NCBI GenBank assembly: GCA_016708875.1
Contig: JADJFA010000014.1
Coordinates: forward strand, 77,245 to 141,244
Length of the DNA: 64,000 bases
Source: Lewinellaceae bacterium
GTDB lineage: Bacteria > Bacteroidota > Bacteroidia > Chitinophagales > Saprospiraceae
Direction: 5' to 3'
The notes beneath the pieces are model-generated. The model did not search any database. It had not been told where the DNA came from and saw only the letters and a list, made by a program, of their open reading frames with translations. Positions 26,479 through 37,023 of the stretch are shown here, piece by piece. How positions within the stretch are numbered: position 1 is the first letter of the stretch; every line of letters begins with the position of its first letter. Made by a program: the position numbers and the translations under genes.

Positions 26479-28916
26479 CAAAACGGGCATCCTTCACAAG
26501 GCGCCGTTTTCGGCTTCCCCTGTGGTTTTGAATTGCTGATGCCGCTGGTACCAATGATGCGAAACTCGGTGCGGCGGTTAAGTTGGTGCTGCGTTTCTTC
26601 GCATTGCACGCCATTTCCACATTTGTTTACCAGTTTTGTTTCGCCATAGCCGTGCGGGGTGAGGCGTTCACGGGCGATGCCTTGTTTCACCAGCCAATCT
26701 ACCACGGCGTTTGCGCGGCGCTGGGAGAGGTTGAGGTTGTATTCATCGGAGCCGCGGGCATCGGTATGTGAGGCGATTTCTACCTGAAAATCAGGGTTTT
26801 GTCGCAATGTTTTCAATAGTTTTTTCAACTCAGACAAGGAGGCGGTACTTGGCTCATCCGCATTAAAATCATAGTATAGATTGACCAAAAATCCTGCCGA
26901 GCCCTGCTCCCAGGTGCTTTCACCGGGCTGGCTAGGAACCCCGTTGTCGTATAGAACGCCGTCGCGTACAGAAAGGCCGTCGCTCAGATCAAAAGTAGCG
27001 GGTGTGCCATCTGGGTTTTCGTAAAGGCCGGATAGATCGTTGTAACGAGGACCAGTCTGAGCAGGAGCATTTTCAGGTATTTCCACAATAAACCCTTCCG
27101 CATCGCGGTATGGCTCAAGATTCAGGTTTACTTTCAAAACGGGGTTTTGGCTTAGGTTTTTTGTGCAAATACCCTCGGCTACTCCTGCGATAAAACCATC
27201 CTGCATCGCCCGTAATGTGTAGCAGCAATTCTTGTCGAGTTTGAATTTGAACCTGCCATCTGGACCTGTAACTATTGGTTCTGGGGAGATTTTGCCACAG
27301 TCGTTGCTCAGGACTAGTTTTGCGCCGTTGGCCGGGAAGCCGTCGCGCATATCGAACACCATACCTTGGACACTGAAGTTCCCAACCTTGTTCAAACCGA
27401 TTTCGATACGGGTGATTTGGCCCAGCGCTGCGCCCTCATTTCCTGTGCAACCAGTTTTGATGGCTGCTTCGTACCCTTTTTTGGCAGTGGAAAAATCAGC
27501 ACATTCGGCATGTCGCATGTCGAAGGCCACTATGCCCTCAGAACTGGTGGTAAGTGTCAGACTCGTGAGCGAATTGAGCACCGCCGCACCGCTGACAGGC
27601 TTAAGCGTTTGGCTGTCAAAAACGTAGATTTCGACAGGCGCGGCATTTTTAGAGAAGGCGTAAATATCGTCACGCCCGGCCCCGCCATCACGGTCGGAAG
27701 TGAAAAAGCCCCAGGATAGGTCGCCACCAAAACATACACCGAAATCGTCTCTTGTAGAGTTGAGGGGCGCGCCAAGATTGACAGGCAAATTCCAATCCTT
27801 ATCGCCTTTCGGAGTGCTGTAAAAAAGGTCAAGCCCTCCTAGGCCAATGTGTCCGTTGGAGGCAAAATAAAGTCGTTTGTTGGGGTCAATGAAGGGGAAA
27901 ATCTCGTTGCCTTCCGTGTTGACTGTAGGGCCCAAGTTGATGGCAGTGCCCCAAACTCCGTTATTTAACTCGCTGAAATACAAGTCCATACCTCCAAACC
28001 CACCTGGCCTGTTGCTGGCAAAATAGAGTCGTTTTCCATCCGGGCTGATACTTGGGTGGGAGGTGTTGTATTCAGCTGAATTGAAGGGCAGCCGAGTTAC
28101 GTTCGACCAAGCGCCTTCGGCATTGCGTCGTGCTGAGAAAATGTTGAGTTTTACCAAACCTTCCTCGCTGCGCTCCGTATTTCCATCGTCAAAATTGTTG
28201 CGGGTAAAATAAATCGTTTGCCCATCAGGGGCAAGACACACGGCGGCCTCATTGAAACGGGTATTGACACTGCTTGAAAATTTTTCCAACCGAGCAGAAG
28301 CAATCGCGCCAGGTACGTCTGTTCTGAGAGCGGTGGCGTAGAGGTCAGAGAAGGGATTTCCAGTCCACATGGAGGTGCGTTTGATTGCAGTGCCGAGGTC
28401 GCGATCACTGGCGAACACGAGTTGGCCATGCACGATGCTAGGGCCGAAGTCGTCAAAGGAAGAATTGCAGGGCAAGTGATTGATCTGGTAAATGCCTTTG
28501 TTTTTGGTCAACAATTCTTCCTCCATATCGCATGCTTTGGCGAGAAATTGGCCCCGAGCATCGTCAGGGGCTTCTTTTTCGTATTGTTTGAGCCAGAGCC
28601 GTGCTACGTCGCACTTTCCATTGGCCTGGAGCATCATGCCGTAATATAGTTTGTTGACAGGTTTTGTATTGGGAAGTCGCACGATTTGGCCGTACCAGTA
28701 CTCTGCGTTTTCGGTGTCGTTTATCTTGCGGTAGCACTCGGCAAGACCAATTTTGGCTTCGGGCAGGTCTTCGCGCTGGAGCACCTGCTGATATTCTACG
28801 ATGGCGGTCATGTAGTCTAGGTCCTGCATGGCCTCGTTGGCACGCTTTAGGCGGGCGGATTGCGCCAGAAGCAACGTGGGGAGAAAGAAGAGCGAGAGGA
28901 GTACCGTAATTTTCAT
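26478..28916 (-). CDS. PorE-like TPR-PD40-OmpA outer-membrane protein
   Basis: An 812-residue exported protein. Order: signal peptide (to LLLAQ), a TPR-like region (about 25-125), PD40/beta-propeller repeats (about 150-430, with SPDGKRLYFASNRPGG and the similar INPNKRLYFASNG), two carboxypeptidase-regulatory-like domains (about 435-610), and an OmpA domain near 690-790 (SHTDARGSDEYNLNLSQRRA, NRRTEFRI). This architecture is that of PorE and related T9SS proteins that bind peptidoglycan. The gene follows a PorP/SprF gene on the same strand, the usual pairing. The ATG at 28916 starts the signal peptide. Confidence 0.88.
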   Translation of the reverse strand: MKITVLLSLFFLPTLLLAQSARLKRANEAMQDLDYMTAIVEYQQVLQREDLPEAKIGLAECYRKINDTENAEYWYGQIVRLPNTKPVNKLYYGMMLQANGKCDVARLWLKQYEKEAPDDARGQFLAKACDMEEELLTKNKGIYQINHLPCNSSFDDFGPSIVHGQLVFASDRDLGTAIKRTSMWTGNPFSDLYATALRTDVPGAIASARLEKFSSSVNTRFNEAAVCLAPDGQTIYFTRNNFDDGNTERSEEGLVKLNIFSARRNAEGAWSNVTRLPFNSAEYNTSHPSISPDGKRLYFASNRPGGFGGMDLYFSELNNGVWGTAINLGPTVNTEGNEIFPFIDPNKRLYFASNGHIGLGGLDLFYSTPKGDKDWNLPVNLGAPLNSTRDDFGVCFGGDLSWGFFTSDRDGGAGRDDIYAFSKNAAPVEIYVFDSQTLKPVSGAAVLNSLTSLTLTTSSEGIVAFDMRHAECADFSTAKKGYEAAIKTGCTGNEGAALGQITRIEIGLNKVGNFSVQGMVFDMRDGFPANGAKLVLSNDCGKISPEPIVTGPDGRFKFKLDKNCCYTLRAMQDGFIAGVAEGICTKNLSQNPVLKVNLNLEPYRDAEGFIVEIPENAPAQTGPRYNDLSGLYENPDGTPATFDLSDGLSVRDGVLYDNGVPSQPGESTWEQGSAGFLVNLYYDFNADEPSTASLSELKKLLKTLRQNPDFQVEIASHTDARGSDEYNLNLSQRRANAVVDWLVKQGIARERLTPHGYGETKLVNKCGNGVQCEETQHQLNRRTEFRIIGTSGISNSKPQGKPKTAPCEGCPF

Positions 28917-28927
28917 GGCCAATTTTT

Positions 28928-29073
28928 TAAACCGCAAAATGTAAAACAGGAAAATATAAAATAAAAAACCGTGATTTTTTAATTGCGAAATGGGCCAAAA
29001 CTTTGATTTGTTCGAGCGCTTTACTTTTTGGTTTTGCGGTTTTAAATTTTCCGGTTTTAAATTTTGCGGTTTA
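28928..29073. repeat. Inverted repeat of AACCGCAAAATGTAAAAC family, copy 1
   Basis: Arms 28928-28950 and 29051-29073 pair over 23 bases with two mismatches. The element fills the spacer between the PorP-like and PorE-like genes. A longer copy lies at 57912-58059. Confidence 0.75.
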
Positions 29074-29080
29074 TTTCACT

Positions 29081-30079
29081 TTAAAAATACCTCGGCGATG
29101 CCACCTGTTTCACCTTGACATCAAATTCGTAGCCCAGCATGATCTCAAAAGAATTGCTGCTGGCGGTACGCAGTTTGCTGAGGGTGATATCGTAGGATGC
29201 GCCAAATCTCATACCGTTTCTCAACGAACACGCGACCCAAAGATTGGCGGAATCGTGCGAAGAATTACCCGATAAAGCCGTTCGGTAAGAAGTACCTACC
29301 CAGAATAACTGACGAAACAAAACTGCGGCACCTAAGTTTGCCGACATGGGTGCTCCAATGTTTTGGCTTGCGCCTTCCTTTTTTATATCGCTGAGGAAAC
29401 CTGCGCTTTGCACCAACAAACTAGGGCGAAACACAAGTTGATCCCCTTGAAGCGGAAATGCCGCGCCCGTTGAAAAGTAGAGGTTGCGGAAGTTTTTTGC
29501 AAAAATCCCTTCCGTGTCATCTTTTGCTTTGCGAAGGTCGTGCTCCAATATGCGGGGACAGCCGAGACCCAAATAGAATTTTTCGCCATAGAGGTAAGCC
29601 CCCGCTCCAAAATTGGGCAACCAACGGGAAAGATTTTGGGAAAAAGAAGGGTCGTCGAAATGCTCCACGGTGATTTCGCTGAATTTGCCGCGCCAATTGG
29701 CCACACTGGCCTGAAGGCCAATCGAGAGTTTGAGTTTTTTGCTGGCTCCAACCTGCATACGGTAAGCATATGACGCGCCTAAATCCGTAGACCCTCCTGG
29801 ACCGATTTTATCGTTTGAGAGCGAAAAACCAACCCCAACACGTTCGTTGCGAAGCGGTGTATGGGCGGTAAGGGTTTGGGTCACAGGCGCACCGTCAAAG
29901 CCAAGCCATTGTTGTCGGTGGGAAAGGTTGAGCGTGAGGTGTTCGTTGCTGCCCGCGTAAGCAGGGTTGAAAACCAGACTGTTGAAATGGTAATTGGTAA
30001 ACATTGGATCCTGCTGCGCCGAGGCGACCAGCGACCAGAATATGCCCCAAATGAAAAGGAGGAGGCGAAGTTTTGTCAT
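29081..30079 (-). CDS. PorP/SprF family outer-membrane protein
   Basis: A 332-residue outer-membrane beta-barrel protein of the PorP/SprF family. The signal peptide (to ASAQ) is followed by the hallmark QQDPMFTNYHFNSLVFNPAYAGSNEH, then alternating amphipathic strands with an aromatic end (SPRYF). Members assist secretion or anchoring of surface proteins in T9SS and gliding systems, often beside a PorE-like OmpA protein, as here. Confidence 0.93.
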   Translation of the reverse strand: MTKLRLLLFIWGIFWSLVASAQQDPMFTNYHFNSLVFNPAYAGSNEHLTLNLSHRQQWLGFDGAPVTQTLTAHTPLRNERVGVGFSLSNDKIGPGGSTDLGASYAYRMQVGASKKLKLSIGLQASVANWRGKFSEITVEHFDDPSFSQNLSRWLPNFGAGAYLYGEKFYLGLGCPRILEHDLRKAKDDTEGIFAKNFRNLYFSTGAAFPLQGDQLVFRPSLLVQSAGFLSDIKKEGASQNIGAPMSANLGAAVLFRQLFWVGTSYRTALSGNSSHDSANLWVACSLRNGMRFGASYDITLSKLRTASSNSFEIMLGYEFDVKVKQVASPRYF

Positions 30080-30121
30080 GTTTAATCAGTTTTTGAAACG
30101 CGGGAAGGGATGGGGAAGGGA

Positions 30122-30189
30122 ACACGGATTAGACACAGATTTTATCAGATTTCACTATAAATCTGATAAAATCTGTGTCTAATCCGTGT
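30122..30189. repeat. Perfect 31-bp palindrome of ACACGGATTAGACACAG type
   Basis: Arms 30122-30152 and 30159-30189 are perfectly complementary with a loop of 6 bases. It lies 43 bases upstream of the PorP-like start codon, probably inside its leader RNA. Confidence 0.9.
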
Positions 30190-30344
30190 CATCCGTGTTC
30201 CCTTCCAATCCCCTGCCAAATTCTTGCCAAAAGATACCGTTCCTTGAATTTAACGCTACAAAGGTCGGTAGAATTTGAATTGCTTTTATATATCTAATCT
30301 CCTTGCACAGAAACCGAAACGAAGGCAACAAGTTTGAATCTTTG

Positions 30345-30375
30345 TTACATTTTCCAGTCATTCATGCTACTTTTG
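30345..30375 (+). promoter_or_regulatory. Possible promoter of prfC
   Basis: TTA (30345-30347), 20 bases, then TACTTTTG (30368-30375). The -7 box fits the Bacteroidota consensus well, the -33 box only partly. Confidence 0.45.
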
Positions 30376-30390
30376 CGGCCATTTTGAAAA

Positions 30391-30507
30391 TGGGTGACTG
30401 GTTTATTGGTGATTGGTTTATTAGTCAATCTGAACCCCCAAGTACCAATCACTAATCTACCATTCACCAATAAACCAATCACTAATCCACCAATCACCAG
30501 TCACCCA
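30391..30507. repeat. Imperfect hairpin in the prfC leader, TTTATTGGTGATTGG words
   Basis: Arms about 30391-30425 and 30466-30507 pair imperfectly. Both arms consist of reiterated words (GGTTTATTGGTGATTGG and its complement). The repeat ends three bases before the prfC ATG. Confidence 0.7.
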
Positions 30508-30510
30508 TCC

Positions 30511-32094
30511 ATGTCCAACTACCTCTCCGAACTCCGCCGCCGCCGCACATTCGCCATTGTAGCCCACCCAGATGCGGGCAAAACGACCTTGACCGAAAAA
30601 CTCCTCCTCTTCGGTGGCGCGATACAGACGGCGGGCGCCGTGAAAAGCAACAAGATCAAAAAAAGCACCGTGTCCGATTTCATGGAAATCGAGCGGCAGC
30701 GCGGCATCTCCGTGAGCACCTCGGTGATGGGTTTCGAATACCGCAATCTGCAAATCAACATTCTAGACACCCCCGGCCACGAAGATTTTCAGGAAGATAC
30801 CTACCGGACCTTGACGGCGGTTGACTCCGCCATTGTGGTGATTGATGTGGCAAATGGCGTTGAAAAACAAACGGAAAAACTCACCAAAGTCTGCCGGATG
30901 CGGGCCACGCCCATCATCTTTTTTGTGAACAAACTCGACCGCGAGGGCAGAGATGGCTTTGATCTACTGGACGAGATCGAGCAGAAGTTGGACCTGCGCG
31001 TTTGCCCGCTTTCGTGGCCCATTGGCATGGGACAGCGGTTCAAAGGCGTGTACAATATGTACGAGAAAAAACTTGTGTTGTTTAACCCACACGGCAAGCA
31101 GGAGGACGAAGAAATCATTGTGTTTGAAGACCTTGCATCGCCCGATTTGGAAACACGCATTGGCGAAACCGCGGCAAAAGAACTGCGCCACGACGTAGAA
31201 GTACTGGAAACAGTCTACCCGGCATTCAACAAGGAAGACTATCTGGCGGGAAAGATTTGCCCGATATTTTTCGGCTCGGCTGTGAATAACTTTGGGGTGA
31301 AAGAACTTTTGGATTGTTTTGTGGAAATCGCACCCACTCCCCTACCCCGCCACGCCGAAGAGCGCGAGGTAATGCCTGAAGAGCAAAAAATGAGCGGGTT
31401 CGTGTTCAAAATATTTGCGAACATGGACCCCAAGCACCGCGACCGCATCGCCTTTCTGCGCATTTGTTCTGGAAAATTTGAGCGGAACAAAAACTACCGC
31501 CATATCCGGCTGGAGCGGGAGTTCAAATTTCCCAACCCAACCATGTTCATGGCTTCTAAAAAAACACTTTTGGAGGAAGCCTACCCGGGCGACGTGGTGG
31601 GACTATACGATTCTGGCAATTTCAAAATCGGCGACACGCTTACGGAGGGCGAGTTGTTGCATTTCAAAGGCATTCCGTCCTTCTCTCCTGAGCAATTCCG
31701 GTACGTGGAAAACGCCGATCCAATGAAGCAAAAGCAGTTCGTCAAAGGATTGGACCAATTAATGGACGAAGGCGTGGCACAGATGTTCACAAGGCAGAGC
31801 GATGGCCGACGCATCATTGGCACAGTGGGGCAGCTGCAATTCGAGGTGATTCAGCACCGCCTTGAAAGTGAGTACAATGCAAAATGCCGGTATGAGGGCG
31901 TGAGTTTGCACAAGGCCTGCTGGGTAAGTGCAACCGACCCAAAAGCGATGGCCGAATTCCTCGACCGCCGCAAGCGCGACATTGCCAAAGACAGCGAGGG
32001 ACAACTGGTTTTCCTGGCCGAAACACCCTGGATTCTGCAAACCGCACAAGAAAATTTCCCGAAGATCAAGTTTTCGTTTACGAGTGAGGGATAA
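30511..32094 (+). CDS. prfC: Peptide chain release factor 3
   Basis: A 527-residue translational GTPase that recycles RF1 and RF2 after termination. The G motifs are intact: AHPDAGKTTLTEK (P-loop), the switch region with RQRGISVSTS, DTPGHEDF and NKLDREGRDG. The RF3-specific C-terminal region follows (MFTRQSDGRRIIGTVGQLQFEV). The ATG at 30511 (MSNYLSELRRRRTFAIVAHPD) is chosen; the upstream frame translates the spacer hairpin. Confidence 0.97.
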   Translation: MSNYLSELRRRRTFAIVAHPDAGKTTLTEKLLLFGGAIQTAGAVKSNKIKKSTVSDFMEIERQRGISVSTSVMGFEYRNLQINILDTPGHEDFQEDTYRTLTAVDSAIVVIDVANGVEKQTEKLTKVCRMRATPIIFFVNKLDREGRDGFDLLDEIEQKLDLRVCPLSWPIGMGQRFKGVYNMYEKKLVLFNPHGKQEDEEIIVFEDLASPDLETRIGETAAKELRHDVEVLETVYPAFNKEDYLAGKICPIFFGSAVNNFGVKELLDCFVEIAPTPLPRHAEEREVMPEEQKMSGFVFKIFANMDPKHRDRIAFLRICSGKFERNKNYRHIRLEREFKFPNPTMFMASKKTLLEEAYPGDVVGLYDSGNFKIGDTLTEGELLHFKGIPSFSPEQFRYVENADPMKQKQFVKGLDQLMDEGVAQMFTRQSDGRRIIGTVGQLQFEVIQHRLESEYNAKCRYEGVSLHKACWVSATDPKAMAEFLDRRKRDIAKDSEGQLVFLAETPWILQTAQENFPKIKFSFTSEG

Positions 32095-32407
32095 CAAGAA
32101 AGGTAGTTTCTACCCCAATTGACAAAAACCCGACACTTTTTCCCAGCTTTTACGTGAAGCGCAAGGAAGCGAAATACCAATGCAGTGTATCTTGCCCCCA
32201 CAAAAACTGCCCACCTTGTATAGTTGGCAGTAGCAGTCTTTTATAGTTGGCAGTAGCAGTAGCAGTTAACAGCCATTGCGATCTCGCCTACTTTTTGACT
32301 GCAACTGCCAAGTGCTACTTTCCTTTTTTAATCCCTTGCAGCGCCCTTTAACTCTAAATGGCGACAATCGGTTTTCTTCTTTTTATTCACCAAACCATCC
32401 TTATCCC
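32095..32407. other. Spacer with GGCAGTAGCAG words
   Basis: About 310 bases without a gene. TTGGCAGTAGCAGT occurs at about 32224-32237 and 32247-32260, related to the hairpin at 3741-3780, with a partial complement (AACTGCCA) near 32303-32310. No promoter is obvious. Confidence 0.5.
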
Positions 32408-35400
32408 ATGCGTGTAGCATCCTTACTACCGATGCTTCTGTTGTGGCTGAGTTCGCTCAACGCACAGAACAACTGTACCATCTTTGACCTAACGGCCACT
32501 ATGGTGCAGGTTAATCCGATCACCTGCCAGTATTTCGTGTCCCTTGATTTTCAACACGATGGCACGACAAATCAGTACACCGTGACTGGCAACGGGACGA
32601 ATTACGGCACTTACCCGTACAGCCAAATTCCGCTCATTCTTGGCCCCTTCAATTCGGACCTAATGAATCCGACCTTGCTCGAATTCATTGTAACTGACGC
32701 GGTATTTCCAGACTGTAAAGATGACGTGCAACTTGTGGTTCCTCCTTGTGACCACACTACGATTTGCAACATTTCGAATTTAGTGGTGGATCCCGGCCAA
32801 TGCGACCCCAGTGGTCTGACGTACAGTCTCTGGCTCGATTTTGATGCCCAACTGGCCGGCGGTGATTTCTTTGATGTTTGGGCCAATGGCACACTACTAG
32901 GCACATTCCCGCTCATCGCTTTACCCTTGCAAATCCCTGCTTTCCCAGCCAGCGGCAATCCCGTTGATGTGATCAAAGTATGCATCACCAACCAGCCAGA
33001 CTGTTGCGAAACCCTGGAATTTGATGCGCCCAATTGTGTGAATCCACCCTGTGGTATCTTCAACTTGACGGTAGAGACGAATGGCTGCACAAGCGACAGC
33101 ACCTACAAAGTCATTGTTGATTTTGATATGGTCGGCCCGGCTCCCTCGGATTCTTTCAGATTGTGGTCCAATGGCCAGCTCCTCGGTTCCTTTGGAATCA
33201 ACCAATTGCCTTTATTGCACGAAATTCAGTGGAATGGTGGCCTGAACGACGAAATAAAGATATGCCTTACCAATAATGGCCTGGTTTGTTGTGAAACCAA
33301 GGAATACCCTGTTCCTGATTGTTTGTCCCTTAACCCCTGCGGCATCAAAAACCTGATCGTAAAAACAGATTCCTGCAGCTCCGACAGTACTTTTCGTGCG
33401 ATCCTCGATTTCGAGGTGAACGACCCAACCGCCGTTGACTCCTTCGACCTTTGGGCCAACGGCGCATTTTGGGGACGATTTGGGATGAATCAATTGCCTT
33501 TACAAATCCCTAATTTCCCTTGGAACGGATTGATTTTTAGCCAAGTAAAAGTTTGTACGGGCAATTCTCCTGCCTGCTGCAAAGAATATCAGTTCCTTGC
33601 ACCCGACTGCCTGCCTTTTGGGCCTTGCGAAATCACCGATATTTTCCTACATACAGGTGACTGCACTTCGGACAGCACCTACAAAATCACCCTGAATTTC
33701 AACGGCACCAATCCCGGCGACGGCACATTTACTGTGTCCATCCACAACCAGTTGATTGACACGTTCGATCTAACGGATCTGCCGCTTATACTCAAGTGCC
33801 GTGGAATGGTCAAACGGGCGATTTCATTACGGTGTGCATCCTTGATAGCCTTGCACCAGCACCAAACAGTTGTTGCAAAATCAAGCAATTCCAGGTACCG
33901 GGTTGTTTGTTCCCTTGCAGCATATTTGACGTGACCCTTGACGTGGGCGACTGCAATCCGACCTCAAACACCTATAAACTTCAGCTCGATTTTGAGGTGA
34001 ATAATCCAGGGAACGACTTCTTTGAGGTTTGGGGCAATGGGGTTTACCTCGGTTTATTCCCACTTGCAGGGTTACCCTTGGACATTCCTAATTTCCCATC
34101 CAATGGAAACGCGGCAGACGTTATCAAAATCTGCATCAATGACAATCAAGATTGCTGCAAAACCATCGAATTCCAAGGACCTAACTGCGATTCGCCTTGC
34201 GAAATCTTTGATGTTTCATTGGACCCGGGCGATTGCAACACGAATGAAAACACCTACAAACTTCACCTCAATTTTCAGGTGCAAAACCCTGGCAATGATT
34301 TCTTTGAAGTATGGGGCAATGGGATTTACCTCGGTTTGTTCCCACTGGCCGGGCTTCCGATGGTGATCCCCAACTTCCCTTCCAATGGCAACACGGCCGA
34401 CATCATTAAAATCTGCATCAACGACCAACCTGATTGCTGCAAAATAATTGAATTCCAAGGGCCTGACTGCGACTCGCCTTGCGAAATCTTTGATGTTTCG
34501 CTGGATCCGGGCGACTGCAATCCTAGTGACAACACCTATAAACTGCATCTCAATTTTCAGGTGCAAAACCCGGGCAACGCCCTGTTTGAAGTTTGGGGCA
34601 ATGGAGTTTACCTCGGCCTTTTCCCACTGGCCGGGCTTCCAATGGTGATCCCCAACTTCCCTTCAAATGGCAATGCTGCAGACATCATTAAAATCTGCAT
34701 CAACGATCATCCTGATTGTTGTAAAACCATTGAATTCCAAGGGCCTACCTGTGATGCTCCCTGCGAAATTTTTGACTTAACCGTAGAAACGGGGAACTGC
34801 AACCTTGCCGACAGTACTTACGAAGTGACCGTAAATTTCCAAGTACAAAACCCAACCGGCAACACTTTCAGCCTCTGGGCCAACGGCCAATTGTTTGGCA
34901 CTTACGACCTCTCTCAATTGCCGCTTCACATCCCCAATTTCCCTTGGGATGGCGCAGGGCCGAACGATTTGATCAAAGTTTGCATCACTGCCAATTCTGG
35001 AGCACTTTCTTGTTGCCGCACCATCGAGTTCCCAACGCCCGATTGCTTCAATGCTGGCGATTGCGAGGTAAATGACCTTCATGTAAATGTGGGCAGCTGC
35101 ACCAGTAACACGACCTATGAGATCGTTGTCAATTTCCAGGTGCAAAACCCACCAAGCAACACCTTCTCGCTTTGGGCAAATGGTCAGTTCTTTGGTTTGT
35201 ACAACCTGAGCCAATTGCCTTTGGGCATTCCCAACTTCCCTTGGGATGGGCGCGCTTTTGATCACATAAAAGTCTGTTTCACCAATGCCCCAGGCGGCTC
35301 AGGCTCCTGTTGCGCCGAAATCGAGTTCCCAGTACCGGATTGCCTGAATGGCGGCGACTGCGACATTTATGATCTGACCGTCACGCCCGGCGACTGCGAC

Positions 35401-36783
35401 CCGGCTGCGCTTACTTATCCGCTTACTTTTGATTTTCAAGTGGATAACCCGGGCAATGACTTCTTTGAAGTATGGGTGAACAACGTTTATTATGGTAGCC
35501 ACTTGCTCAGCTCGTTGCCGTTCACAATTCCAGCTGTGCCTACGAATGGCAATGCCAGCGACATCATAAAAGTATGTATCAACGACCACCCGGACTGCTG
35601 TGCAATCCTTGAGTTCCCAGGACCATCCTGCGGAGGCGGCGGCAATTGTGAGATATTTGACGTGGTACTTGATCCAGGCGACTGCGACCCAGCCACTGGT
35701 ACCTACAAACTGCACCTCAATTTCCAGGTACAAAACCCTGGCAATGATTTCTTTGAAGTGTGGGGCAATGGGGTTTACCTCGGCATATTCCCGCTTGCCG
35801 GGCTGCCGATGATCATCCCTAACTTCCCTTCTAACGGCCCAGCAATAGACGTGATCAAAATCTGCATCAACGACCACCCTGATTGCTGCAAAATCATTGA
35901 TTTCCAAGGTCCCGATTGCGGAGGTGGCGGCAACTGCGAGATTTTTAATCTCCAACTTGATCCCGGCAGTTGCACTGGCGACAGCACGTACCAACTGCAT
36001 ATTAATTTCCAAGTGGTCAATCCACCGAGCAATATGTTCCAGGTTTGGGCAAACGGCCAATTGCTAGGTGACTTCAATCTCAACCAGTTGCCTTTGCTGA
36101 TCCAGGACTTCCCTTGGAATGGCGGCAATTTTGACGGAATTAAAATCTGCATGGTGCCAAATACCCCTGGCACAGATCTTTGCTGTATTCAAAAGGAATT
36201 CGCAGTGCCAGACTGTCTCGGAAACGGCGATTGCCATATCTACGACCTTCATGTGCTGCGTACACCTTGCCTTTGCGGGCAATTCTTTGCCGTACTCACT
36301 TTTGAGCATGACAATGGCGGTGCGGGCGGATTTGACATTATTGGCAATGGTAACAACTACGGCAATTTCCCATACAACACGCCACAACCCATCATCCTGG
36401 CTCCGTTCAATGGCGATGGCGTAACGGATTATGAATTTGTGGTGGTAGACCACGAACATCCCGACCAATGCGGCGACGACTTTAACCTTGGTAAAGTGGA
36501 GTGCATGAGCCCAGTGATTGACCCGGGTAGCGCTGCCCTGCTCACCCTCTCGCCCAACCCAACGGCCAATTGGCTGAACGTGACGGCATTGCTTGAGAAC
36601 GGCGCAGCCCTTGGCCAATCCAACGTGGAAGTGTACGCTGCTGATGGTCGCCTCGTGCAAACGAACACTGTGGCCAATGGCGCTAACTTCCAACTCGACG
36701 TATCGAACCTGCCGAGCGGTATTTATCGCCTTGTGCTGAAGTCTGATTCGGGAAGATTGGAAGGGACGTTTGCGAAGGAGTAA
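32408..36783 (+). CDS. Giant T9SS protein with about 14 repeats of a cysteine-rich domain; apparent frameshift
   Basis: About 1458 residues. Signal peptide (MRVASLLPMLLLWLSSLNAQ), then about 14 copies of a roughly 93-residue domain, then a type A sorting domain (LSPNPTANWLNV, LPSGIYRLVLKS). A typical copy starts CEIFDVSLDPGDCN, continues TYKLHLNFQVQNPGNDFFEVWGNG and ends DCCKTIEFQGPDC, with about five conserved Cys. Three middle copies are nearly identical. The frame breaks at an AAG (33794-33796); one more A restores LPLILKVPWNGQ. Each domain looks like a beta-sandwich and may be stabilised by disulfides. A structural or adhesive surface role is an inference. I do not recognise the domain family. 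Confidence 0.85.
33918..34758 (+). repeat. Tandem 279-bp near-identical units within the giant gene
   Basis: Three successive units, beginning at about 33918, 34197 and 34476, share long identical stretches at DNA level, for example the segment coding for GVYLGLFPLAGLP. Further copies (up to 35931) are more diverged. Such units recombine easily. Confidence 0.8.
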
Positions 36784-36794
36784 CGTGAAACGTA

Positions 36795-36825
36795 ATTTGA
36801 CAACTTTAAAGTTGTCAAATTTTTA
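36795..36825 (+). terminator. Perfect palindromic terminator after the giant gene
   Basis: ATTTGACAAC and GTTGTCAAAT (36795-36804, 36811-36820) flank TTTAAA and are followed by a T run, 12 bases after the stop. Confidence 0.8.
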
Positions 36826-36840
36826 AGCCTCTTGAAAACG

Positions 36841-36877
36841 AAACGCCCTCCGCAGGAAACTGCGGGGGGCGTTTTTG
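36841..36877 (+). terminator. Second terminator after the giant gene
   Basis: A 14-bp stem with one G-T pair (36841-36854 with 36861-36874) ending in five T. Two terminators in a row suggest tight insulation of the gene end. Confidence 0.8.
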
Positions 36878-36926
36878 TATACCGGAACGCTGTTCCGGGG
36901 ATATTATCGTAAGCTATAGCTGAGTT

Positions 36927-36982
36927 GTCTTCTTGACGAGATCCGTCCGCATCAAGTGCGCTTATCCTGATGCAAATACTCC
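36927..36982. repeat. Diverged extra copy of the palindrome arm
   Basis: The stretch around GTCCGCATCAAGTGCGCTT (36944-36962) and the preceding TTGTCTTCTTGACGAGATC repeat, with changes, the sequence of the left arm of the large palindrome (37003 onward, continued at 38373). Confidence 0.65.
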
Positions 36983-37023
36983 TCAATTTGAAATCCCGAG
37001 CCTTGTCATCTTGTCGAGACCCG

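Larger units (their letters stand above)
30080..30510. other. Divergent spacer between PorP-like gene and prfC
   Basis: About 430 bases without a gene. It holds a 31-bp palindrome (30122-30189), a weak minus-strand promoter-like box (GACCTTTG, 30259-30266), a plus-strand promoter-like box (30345-30375) and a second hairpin (30391-30507). Both hairpins would be transcribed as 5' leaders. Confidence 0.6.

Noticed and set aside
33918..34758. Regular repeats that might suggest a CRISPR array
   Set aside because: The units are 279 bases, in frame, and code for protein domains. No short repeat-spacer pattern exists in the window.
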